From the NCBI GenBank assembly GCA_900548195.1, contig URJQ01000096.1, forward strand, positions 1-10,814: 10,814 bases of DNA, written 5' to 3'. The notes beneath the pieces were generated by a model. It was not told the origin of the DNA, did not search any database, and worked only from the letters and a program-made list of their open reading frames with translations. Shown here piece after piece: positions 1 to 6,707 of this stretch (its first letter is position 1; every line of letters starts with the position of its first letter). This DNA comes from an uncultured Prevotella sp. Its GTDB lineage: Bacteria; Bacteroidota; Bacteroidia; Bacteroidales; Bacteroidaceae. Made by a program: the position numbers and the translations under genes.

Positions 1-820
1 GGAGACGCTTCAGTGTGTCCTTACAAGCCAACTGCTGAGCCTCCTTCTTACTGAATCCCGTGCCAGTATATCCATCGACAGTCTCGAGCACCACGGTGTA
101 TTTGAATATAGGCGAACCACTCTTGTCTTTGGTCTGGTCTTCGAGGCGGAACGATAGTTGGATGCGATTCTTCTGCGTCCATTCTATGAGTTTCGACTTG
201 AAGTTCACTTCCTTGTAAGCCACCTTATCAATATTGATATATTTTCCGAGGATACGCTGCTGCATAAACTTCATGCAAGCATCGTAGCCGCGGTCCAGAT
301 AGATGGCTCCTACAAGGGCTTCGAACGCATTGCCACCCATAAAACTGTTGTGACTGGCAGAGCGTCCTGCCGACAGAATCAAGCGGTTGAGCCCTATTTC
401 CTGTGCCAGTTTGCCGAGAGTCTCTCTCTGCACGAGCTTGGAACGGGTATTAGTGAGAAATCCTTCCGGTTTTCCCTGAAAGTGACAATAGACGATATCA
501 CCCACTACGGCATCGAGGATGGCATCACCAAGAAACTCGAGGCGCTCATTATTGAGTTTCTTTGCCGTATTCTGCTTGCCCTTGGCATTCTTCATCTTAG
601 CCTTGATAGCCTTGGCTTCCGCCTTATTGTAACGGCTTGTGTCGGTCACCTTAGGGTCGATAGGTCCGCGATGACCTACGCTCTTGTGCATCAGAGCAAG
701 CTTATAGTAAGATATTTCGTGGGGGATAAATCCGATAATGTCTCGCAAAGCAAGATAAAGCTCCTTATCCTTGCGGAAAGGGAGCCTTATCCTGTCAATT
801 ATATCATTCAGCAATATCAT
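1..820 (-). CDS. rnc: Ribonuclease III (3' end cut off by window edge)
   Basis: Endoribonuclease III cleaves double-stranded RNA, chiefly rRNA precursors and structured mRNAs, in the cytoplasm. I translated the minus strand from the ATG at 820-818. It stays open for 273 codons to the window edge, so the C-terminus is missing. The RNase III signature ERLEFLGDA lies at residues 92-100, with E92, E95 and D99 matching the metal-binding residues of the family. A second motif, NAFEALVGAIYLD, is at 164-176, with E167 as the other catalytic acid. A double-stranded-RNA-binding domain starts near residue 205 and runs to the edge, including a typical GTGFSKKEAQQLA stretch. The start overlaps the fabF stop as ATGA, which suggests translational coupling. 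Two oddities are a lysine-rich insert at about 57-89 and Asn164 where E. coli has Asp. The family call is certain; the exact start is likely. Confidence 0.95.
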   Translation of the reverse strand, partial: MILLNDIIDRIRLPFRKDKELYLALRDIIGFIPHEISYYKLALMHKSVGHRGPIDPKVTDTSRYNKAEAKAIKAKMKNAKGKQNTAKKLNNERLEFLGDAILDAVVGDIVYCHFQGKPEGFLTNTRSKLVQRETLGKLAQEIGLNRLILSAGRSASHNSFMGGNAFEALVGAIYLDRGYDACMKFMQQRILGKYINIDKVAYKEVNFKSKLIEWTQKNRIQLSFRLEDQTKDKSGSPIFKYTVVLETVDGYTGTGFSKKEAQQLACKDTLKRL

Positions 821-2076
821 TCAGCATACTTCTTGAAGATAACGCAGCAGTTGTGTCCTCCGAAGCCGAAGGTGTTACTCAATGCAGCGCGTACTTCACG
901 CTTCTGCGCCTTGTTGAAGGTGAAGTTCATGTTATAATCTATCTCTGGATCCTCGTCGCCATCCTCATGATTGATAGTAGGAGGCACGATATCTTCCTGC
1001 ACAGCCTTTACGCAAGCCATAGCCTCAATAGCGCCAGCAGCACCGAGGAGGTGACCAGTCATAGACTTTGTAGAAGAGATATTGAGCTTATAAGCAGCCT
1101 CTCCGAAGAGTTCCTTGATAGCCTTAGCCTCAGAGATGTCGCCTACAGGGGTAGAAGTGCCGTGTACGTTGATGTAATCGATGTCCTCTGGCTTGAGTCC
1201 TGCATCAGAAAGAGCCTCAGACATAACGATCTTTGCACCGAGACCTTCTGGATGTGAAGCAGTGATGTGATAAGCATCAGCAGACATACCCTCGCCTACC
1301 ATCTCGCAATAGATCTTAGCACCACGTGCCTTAGCATGCTCGAGCTCCTCCAGGATGAGACATGCAGCACCCTCGCCCATCACGAATCCGTCGCGTGAAG
1401 CAGAGAAAGGACGGCTTGCCTTCTGTGGCTCGTCATTGCGAGTAGAGATAGCGTGCATAGAACTGAAGCCGCCGAGACCTGGGTCTGTGATAACAGCCTC
1501 AGCGCCACCACTTACTATTACGTTAGCCTTACCAAGGCGAATGAGATTGAATGCGTCAGCAAGAGCATTGGTAGAAGAAGCACATGCACTTGTAGTAGCG
1601 TAGTTAGGACCGTGGAAACCATACTTGATGGAAATCTGACCAGGAGCGATGTCGCCGATCATCTTAGGGATAAAGAAAGGTCCAAACTTAGGAGCGTCCT
1701 TGTGTGCAGAGTAGAATTCCAGCTCGTCCTGCATAGTCTTGAGTCCTCCGATGCCTACACCGAAGATTACTCCGACGCGCTTCTTGTCGATAGTCTCAAG
1801 GTCCATAGCAGAATCCTCGATAGCCATTGCGGCAGATGCCATTGCAAACTGGCAGAACTTGTCCATCTTACGTGCTTCCTTACGGTCGATCCACTTTGAA
1901 GGGTCGAAGTCTTTTACCTCGCAAGCGAAAGTGGTCTTGTAGCGTGAAGCGTCAAACTGCTTGATAGTATCAGCGCCGCTGACACCAGCAATCATGTTCT
2001 TCCAAGTCTCTTCAGCAGAGAGTCCAAGTGGGGTAACAGCGCCAAGGCCTGTCACTACAACTCTTTTTAATTCCAT
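817..2076 (-). CDS. fabF: 3-oxoacyl-[acyl-carrier-protein] synthase II (KAS II)
   Basis: FabF condenses malonyl-ACP with acyl-ACP in the elongation cycle of type II fatty acid synthesis in the cytosol. The 419-residue protein has the usual KAS II length and is complete. The thiolase-fold active site is intact: nucleophile Cys165 in TTSACASST, His305 in NVHGTSTP, Lys337 and His342 in STKSMTGHLLGAAGA, and the glycine-rich GFGG loop at 404-407. The N-terminus MELKRVVVTGLGAVTPLG fits the family start, so the ATG at 2076 is well supported. There is no clear Shine-Dalgarno sequence, as is usual in Bacteroidetes. It lies downstream of acpP, behind an intrinsic terminator, and overlaps rnc by four bases. 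No convincing promoter of its own is visible in 2077-2213, so it may depend on read-through from acpP. FabB is the main alternative, but the sequence is FabF-like. Confidence 0.97.
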   Translation of the reverse strand: MELKRVVVTGLGAVTPLGLSAEETWKNMIAGVSGADTIKQFDASRYKTTFACEVKDFDPSKWIDRKEARKMDKFCQFAMASAAMAIEDSAMDLETIDKKRVGVIFGVGIGGLKTMQDELEFYSAHKDAPKFGPFFIPKMIGDIAPGQISIKYGFHGPNYATTSACASSTNALADAFNLIRLGKANVIVSGGAEAVITDPGLGGFSSMHAISTRNDEPQKASRPFSASRDGFVMGEGAACLILEELEHAKARGAKIYCEMVGEGMSADAYHITASHPEGLGAKIVMSEALSDAGLKPEDIDYINVHGTSTPVGDISEAKAIKELFGEAAYKLNISSTKSMTGHLLGAAGAIEAMACVKAVQEDIVPPTINHEDGDEDPEIDYNMNFTFNKAQKREVRAALSNTFGFGGHNCCVIFKKYAE

Positions 2077-2213
2077 TTTATTTTCTTATATTCTAAAGGT
2101 TGGGCAGATAATTGGGTAATCAAATTGTGATTTTATAATAATGAAACACATCAATTACAGTCTATATCCTAATCCATATAGATATGATTACCGCCATATA
2201 ATCCCACCATAAT

Positions 2214-2261
2214 AAAAAAAAATGATGATTGGGCGATAAAAGAGTTATCGACCAATCATCA
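2214..2261 (-). terminator. Rho-independent terminator after acpP
   Basis: An inverted repeat pairs 2223-2232 with 2252-2261 (10 bp, perfect). After one mismatch (2233/2251) it continues as 2234-2239 with 2245-2250 (6 bp), leaving a five-base loop. Read on the minus strand, the hairpin is followed directly by nine U residues (A run at 2214-2222 on the plus strand). This is a textbook intrinsic terminator, 49 bases past the acpP stop codon and ahead of fabF. Confidence 0.9.
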
Positions 2262-2309
2262 CCCGTTGTTCTATCTATCTATCTTGAACAAAGATAATGT
2301 AACGTGAGA

Positions 2310-2546
2310 TTACTTACCAGCGTTCTCGATGTATGCGACAGCGTCGCCTACAGTCTGAATCTTCTCAGCGTCTGTGTCTGGGATTGTTACATCGAACTGC
2401 TTCTCAAGCTCCATGATAAGCTCTACAGTATCGAGTGAATCTGCACCGAGGTCATTTGTGAAAGATGCCTCATCCTTTACTTCAGCTGCATCAACACCGA
2501 GCTTGTCAACGATGATCTCAACAACCTTTTCCTTAATTTCTGACAT
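2310..2546 (-). CDS. acpP: Acyl carrier protein
   Basis: Acyl carrier protein holds growing acyl chains on a 4'-phosphopantetheine arm and delivers them to the fatty acid synthesis enzymes, including the downstream FabF. The protein has 78 residues, the normal size, and is strongly acidic. The attachment site is Ser37 in the motif GADSLD, followed by the recognition helix TVELIMELEKQF, all typical of bacterial AcpP. The start ATG at 2546 gives the expected N-terminus (MSEIKEKVVEIIVDKLG). A promoter-like pair is centred about 75 bases upstream and a strong terminator follows the gene, so a short monocistronic mRNA is likely, with some read-through into fabF-rnc. Confidence 0.98.
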   Translation of the reverse strand: MSEIKEKVVEIIVDKLGVDAAEVKDEASFTNDLGADSLDTVELIMELEKQFDVTIPDTDAEKIQTVGDAVAYIENAGK

Positions 2547-2605
2547 AATTGTAATAATGATTAATAATTAATATTCTAACTTAATGGATTTTTGCAAATC
2601 GAGTG

Positions 2606-2637
2606 CAAAGTAACAAACTTTTCTTCACATAAGCAAA
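2606..2637 (-). promoter_or_regulatory. Probable acpP promoter (Bacteroidetes type)
   Basis: On the minus strand TTTG (2637-2634) is followed after 20 bases by TTACTTTG (2613-2606), close to the Bacteroidetes -33 TTTG and -7 TAnnTTTG consensus, with one mismatch in the -7 box. The 20-base spacing equals that of the promoter-like pair at 8006-8037. The implied leader before the acpP ATG is roughly 50 bases. Confidence 0.65.
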
Positions 2638-2689
2638 TATTTTTGCTAAAAAAGCGCTTTTTCCTGCACAAACATATATATATTGTGCA
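2632..2689. promoter_or_regulatory. Cluster of three palindromes upstream of acpP; possible operators
   Basis: Three dyad repeats lie side by side in the gap upstream of acpP: AGCAAA-TATT-TTTGCT (2632-2647), which overlaps the -33 box; the uninterrupted 14-base palindrome AAAAAGCGCTTTTT (2649-2662); and TGCACAA, 11 bases, TTGTGCA (2665-2671 / 2683-2689). They could bind a dimeric regulator of fatty acid synthesis, or the hairpins could end the peptidase mRNA, which also runs leftwards here. The sequence alone does not decide. The remainder of the 331-bp gap (2690-2877) holds no gene I can support, only a pair of TACTTTTGCA repeats at 2809 and 2831. Confidence 0.4.
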
Positions 2690-2877
2690 TAAAATATTCG
2701 TTTTTCCTGTCTTTTCAGCCTGTTTATCAACGGTTTTGCGCTGATTTGCGTATTGTGCTGACAGCGCTTTTATTACCTTTTATCATACTGAAAGACGTGC
2801 TTTCCGTGTACTTTTGCAGTGACAATCAATTACTTTTGCAATGGATATTCTCTGCCGGTGCTGGGGATATCCGCTGC

Positions 2878-4455
2878 CTATTCCGTGCCCAATTGCTTTA
2901 ATGCGCACTTGATTACATCGCTTTCCTCATTCCATATATGGAAATATTCCGACATATCCCATAGGTCTCTTGCGACGAGAGCTTTGAGTTGAGGGCGCAA
3001 ATGGCGCAGTGTGCGCTGGAGTTCGTCATCATCCTTCGGTGTGATATTCTGCTTCTTTGCTTCATCGAGGATATCGTCGATATAGCTTTGAGGCACTTCA
3101 AACTTAGCCTGGAAGGTCTTGAAGTCGGGATATTGCTTCTTGAGACGCTTGCGATTGTGGTCGATATACTTCAGATTAGCATTGATGATGAATGACTTTG
3201 CCGACAACTGACGATGGAAAGGAGTGAAGACTGTGGTGTCGAGTGGCACGAAATAGTCGGGCATAATGCCTCCTCCGCCATAGACTGTGCGGTGCTTTCT
3301 CAGTGTGTAATACTTGAGCGAGTCTGCGAAATGGATGCTGTCAGCGCTGGTAAACTCGCCATGCTTGTATCTATTGTCGAGGTCCATAGCGTATGATAGT
3401 GCGTCGCCCTTGGTGAAAGGCTTCTGTATGCAGCGGCCTGAAGGGGTGTAATAATGTGCTATAGTGAGGCGGATAAGGCTGCCATCAGGGAGGTCTATAG
3501 GGCGCTGTACGAGTCCTTTGCCGTATGTGCGGCGTCCTACCACTATGCCACGGTCCTGATCCTGTATGGCTCCGCTGACGATTTCAGAGGCTGAAGCCGA
3601 GAATTCATTGACCAATACGACTATTCTTCCATCGAGAAGGCTGCCGTTTCCTTTCGCCCTAAACTCCTGTCTCTGCTGTGATCTGCCCTTTGTATATACG
3701 ATAAGATCATCCTTCTGCAGCATTTCATTGAGTATGGCGACGGCTGCCTGGAGGTATCCTCCGCCGTTTTCTTCAAGGTCGAGGATAAGGTCTTGCATGC
3801 CTTGTGCCTTCAATGACTTTACTCCTGCCATGAATTCATCGTATGTAGTGGCTCCGAAACTGTTGATACGGATATATCCTATCTTCGGACGAATCATGTA
3901 AACGGCGTCTAATGACTTGACTGGAATCTTGTCGCGTGTGACAGTAAATGACAGTCTGTCCTTGATTCCGGCACGCTCTATGCCGAGCACCACCTTGGTG
4001 CCTTTAGGTCCGCGGAGGCGCTTCATGATGTCTTCTCTTGACATCTTGACTCCCGCAATGGCGGTATCATTGACTGTAATGATGCGGTCGCCAGCGAGGA
4101 TGCCCACTTTCTCTGACGGTCCGTTGGTGATGGTCTGTATGATGACGAGGGTATCATGATACATATTAAACTGCACACCGATGCCATCAAAGTTGCCTTG
4201 CAATGGTTCGTTCATGGCTTTCACTTCCTTCGGTGTAGCGTATGTGGAGTGCGGGTCGAGCTTTTCGAGCATTGCTCTAATGCCGTCTTCACACAGTTTC
4301 TTGCTGTCAACGCTGTCAACGTAGAGGTTTTCGATAGCCATCTGTGCTATCATCATCTTCCTTATTGGGGAATCTTCGCCCATATTGATGCGCATCTGTG
4401 CATTGACTGCCATTGCCATCAGGACGGAAAGGAGGAAAAATGCTGTTCTTTTCAT
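2878..4455 (-). CDS. Secreted S41-family C-terminal processing peptidase (CtpA/Prc-like)
   Basis: This is a periplasmic serine protease of the carboxy-terminal processing family, which trims or degrades proteins from their C-terminal ends. The 525-residue protein begins with a signal peptide (hydrophobic segment 5-17, probable signal peptidase I cut after VNA at residue 19). A PDZ-like domain spans about 83-170, including GIGVQF and the AGDRIITVND stretch. The S41 catalytic core follows at about 185-345. The Ser-Lys dyad is visible: Ser288 in FSASASE and Lys313 in TYGKG, 25 residues apart as in E. coli Prc. A helical, charged region of about 110 residues ends the protein. It lies 253 bp downstream of parE, so co-transcription is uncertain. 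The physiological substrate cannot be read from sequence. The family call is firm; a precise gene name is not. Confidence 0.95.
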   Translation of the reverse strand: MKRTAFFLLSVLMAMAVNAQMRINMGEDSPIRKMMIAQMAIENLYVDSVDSKKLCEDGIRAMLEKLDPHSTYATPKEVKAMNEPLQGNFDGIGVQFNMYHDTLVIIQTITNGPSEKVGILAGDRIITVNDTAIAGVKMSREDIMKRLRGPKGTKVVLGIERAGIKDRLSFTVTRDKIPVKSLDAVYMIRPKIGYIRINSFGATTYDEFMAGVKSLKAQGMQDLILDLEENGGGYLQAAVAILNEMLQKDDLIVYTKGRSQQRQEFRAKGNGSLLDGRIVVLVNEFSASASEIVSGAIQDQDRGIVVGRRTYGKGLVQRPIDLPDGSLIRLTIAHYYTPSGRCIQKPFTKGDALSYAMDLDNRYKHGEFTSADSIHFADSLKYYTLRKHRTVYGGGGIMPDYFVPLDTTVFTPFHRQLSAKSFIINANLKYIDHNRKRLKKQYPDFKTFQAKFEVPQSYIDDILDEAKKQNITPKDDDELQRTLRHLRPQLKALVARDLWDMSEYFHIWNEESDVIKCALKQLGTE

Positions 4456-4478
4456 AATTAACTTAGTTACTGAGTAGT

Positions 4479-4619
4479 ATAAAATATCAACATTTTACAA
4501 ACGCTAAACACGCCCCTCAGTCCCCACTGGCGTGGGGATGTTGAAAATATCAATAGAGAAAAACATAGAAAAAATATAGAAAAATATATTTTTTTATTTT
4601 TATTTATTGATATTTTATT
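4479..4619. repeat. AT-rich composite inverted-repeat region with an internal GC hairpin
   Basis: The motif AAAATATCAA occurs three times in the 253-bp gap between parE and the peptidase gene: 4481-4490, 4544-4553 and, inverted, 4608-4617. The outer pair (4479-4490 with 4608-4619) and the inner pair (4544-4555 with 4606-4617) are each perfect 12-base inverted repeats. Between them lie the palindrome AAAAATATATTTTT and, at 4521-4538, the hairpin TCCCCAC-TGGC-GTGGGGA. It could be a small non-autonomous element remnant, a terminator region for parE, or a structured leader of the peptidase mRNA. I see no gene in it. Confidence 0.45.
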
Positions 4620-4708
4620 CTGTAAAGTAGCCTGTTTAACGCCTGCGAAACTACTGTTTATTGATACTTCATGTAATGCCTATATATAATAAGGTAGTGC
4701 TGATTGGA

Positions 4709-6667
4709 CTAATCATAGTACTGCTCTTCTTCGGGAATATCTTCCTCGATGACGAGATTGTCGATGATGAAGTTCTGTCGCTCCATAGTGTTTTTGCCCA
4801 TATAGTAGGCGAGAAGCTTCTCCACCTCATCGCTTTTATGAAGCGTCACCTGCTCAAGGCGGATGTCAGGACCTATGAATCCAGCAAACTCATCAGGCGA
4901 AATCTCTCCCAATCCCTTGAATCGCGTTATCTCAGGGTCGGGTCCAAGTTCCTTTATCGCCTGCAGACGTTCCTCATCACTGTAGCAATATCTGGTGATA
5001 TAGTCCTTCTTCTTCTCTCCTCTTTCGGTGAGCTTCTCGTCTTCGGCAACGATTATCTTCTTGTCCTTTATCTTTGCTCGCTTGTTTCTGACGCGGAAAA
5101 GAGGGGTCTGGAGTACATAGACGTGGCCTTTCTTGATGAGTTCCGGGAAGAACTGCAGGAAGAAAGTGATGGTGAGCAAGCGTATGTGCATGCCATCTAC
5201 GTCGGCATCCGTGGCTACGATAACCTTGTTATAGCGAAGTCCATCGAGTCCATCTTCGATGTCGAGAGCCGCCTGAAGGAGGTTGAACTCTTCGTTTTCA
5301 TACACCACCTTCTTTGTCAATCCGTAGGAATTGAGCGGTTTACCACGAAGAGAGAAGACAGCCTGTGTGTTTACATCGCGGCTTTTGGTGATACTTCCGC
5401 TGGCAGAGTCACCCTCGGTGATGAATATGCACGACTCTTCCTTACGGTCATTCTTCACGTCGGAGTAGTGAATGCGGCAGTCGCGCAGCTTTCTGTTGTG
5501 GAGGTTAGCCTTCTTAGCGCGTTCCCTTGCCAACTTTGTGACGCCAGCCATGGCTTTTCTTTCCTTCTCGCTCTCCGTGATTTTCTGGATTATTATCTCA
5601 GCGATGTCCGGATGACGGTGGAGGTAATTGTCCACTTCGAGCTTGACGAAGTCGCCTACATACTTGTTGACGCTGATGCCGTTCGGCGACATATTGAGCG
5701 AGCCGAGCTTGATCTTGGTCTGCGATTCGAACATAGGTTCCTCCACATTGACCGCTATTGCAGCCACGAGGCCGCTTCTGATATCGGTATATTCGAAGTT
5801 CTTGCCCGAGAATTCCTTTATTGTCTTGGCTATATGCTCCTTAAATGCAGACTGATGCGTACCGCCTTGCGTGGTGTGCTGACCATTTACGAAAGAGTGA
5901 TACTCCTCTCCGTACTGGTTGGTATGTGTGAAAGCTATCTCAATATCTTCGCCTTTGACGTGGATTATCGGGTAGAGGGCGTCTGTGGTCATAGTATCCT
6001 TCAGGAGATCCTCAAGTCCGTTTCGGGAGAGGATGCGCCTTCCGTTGTACATTATGGCGAGTCCGGTGTTGAGATATGTATAATTGCGGAGCATAGTCTC
6101 CACGATATCATTATGGAAGGAATAGTTTTTGAAGAGAGAAGCATCCGGCTCAAAGTAGATGTAAGTGCCGGTTTCATCCTCTGTAGGCTCAGTGGTGTCG
6201 CTGATGATGATGCCTTTCTCAAACTTTGCCGTGCGCACCTGTCCGTCACGATAGGAACGCACCTCGAAGTGAGTGCTGAGAAAGTTGACAGCCTTAATAC
6301 CCACACCGTTCATTCCCACCGACTTTTTGAAAGCCTTTGAGTCATATTTTCCTCCGGTATTGAGCTGGCTTACAGCTTCTATCATCTTTCCCTGCGGTAT
6401 TCCTCTGCCGTAGTCACGCAGGCTTACAGCCTTATTATCAATGATATCCACCTCTATGCGCTTTCCAGCATTCATTCGAAATTCGTCGATGGAATTGTCG
6501 ATAGCCTCCTTCAGGAGCACATAGATACCGTCCTCGGAGTTTGTTCCGTCTCCGAGGCGACCGATATACATTCCCGGCCTTGTGCGTATATGGTCCACGT
6601 CACTGAGGTGGGTGATGTTGTCGTCGTTATATTCTACTTGTGTGGTTTCTATCTTTTCTTCTGACAT
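4709..6667 (-). CDS. parE: DNA topoisomerase IV subunit B (ATPase subunit)
   Basis: ParE is the ATPase subunit of topoisomerase IV, which together with ParC decatenates and relaxes replicated chromosomes. The 652-residue protein has the GHKL ATPase domain first: Glu54 and Asn58 in KEAIDNSIDEF, the DYGRGIP box at 85-91, the ATP-lid motif GMNGVGIKAVN at 118-128, and the transducer lysine motif QTKIKLG at 316-322. The TOPRIM domain follows, with Glu418 in EGDSASGS and the metal-binding DADVDG at 487-492. The C-terminal FKGLGEI is at 583-589. EGDSASGS followed by SLRGKPLN matches the topoisomerase IV type of Bacteroidetes rather than GyrB. It starts 40 bp after the GNAT-like gene ends, close enough for an operon. 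A weak -7-like TAATCTTTG at 6710-6702 overlaps the end of that gene. GyrB is the alternative, less likely. parC is not in the window. Confidence 0.9.
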   Translation of the reverse strand: MSEEKIETTQVEYNDDNITHLSDVDHIRTRPGMYIGRLGDGTNSEDGIYVLLKEAIDNSIDEFRMNAGKRIEVDIIDNKAVSLRDYGRGIPQGKMIEAVSQLNTGGKYDSKAFKKSVGMNGVGIKAVNFLSTHFEVRSYRDGQVRTAKFEKGIIISDTTEPTEDETGTYIYFEPDASLFKNYSFHNDIVETMLRNYTYLNTGLAIMYNGRRILSRNGLEDLLKDTMTTDALYPIIHVKGEDIEIAFTHTNQYGEEYHSFVNGQHTTQGGTHQSAFKEHIAKTIKEFSGKNFEYTDIRSGLVAAIAVNVEEPMFESQTKIKLGSLNMSPNGISVNKYVGDFVKLEVDNYLHRHPDIAEIIIQKITESEKERKAMAGVTKLARERAKKANLHNRKLRDCRIHYSDVKNDRKEESCIFITEGDSASGSITKSRDVNTQAVFSLRGKPLNSYGLTKKVVYENEEFNLLQAALDIEDGLDGLRYNKVIVATDADVDGMHIRLLTITFFLQFFPELIKKGHVYVLQTPLFRVRNKRAKIKDKKIIVAEDEKLTERGEKKKDYITRYCYSDEERLQAIKELGPDPEITRFKGLGEISPDEFAGFIGPDIRLEQVTLHKSDEVEKLLAYYMGKNTMERQNFIIDNLVIEEDIPEEEQYYD

Positions 6668-6707
6668 AATGGGGGATATTGAGGGGTGATTGGGTGGTAA
6701 CCAAAGA

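Noticed and set aside
158..937. 259-codon plus-strand open frame
   Set aside because: It lies antisense to RNase III and the end of FabF, both clearly real, and has no recognisable domain.
2271..2283. Three CTAT units, a possible phase-variable microsatellite
   Set aside because: Three units are too few for slippage, and the site is not in a coding region or promoter spacer.
2738..2767. GCGCTG / CAGCGC inverted repeat followed by TTTTATT
   Set aside because: Its orientation would fit a plus-strand terminator, but no plus-strand gene precedes it; the stem is only 6 bp with an 18-base loop.
2683..2901. 72-codon plus-strand frame with hydrophobic stretches in the peptidase-acpP gap
   Set aside because: It needs a TTG start, has no ribosome binding site or family resemblance, and overlaps the end of the peptidase gene.
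4661..6340. 559-codon open frame on the plus strand, antisense to parE
   Set aside because: The minus strand encodes an unmistakable full-length ParE with all motifs. The antisense frame has no recognisable domain, and long antisense frames follow from codon bias.
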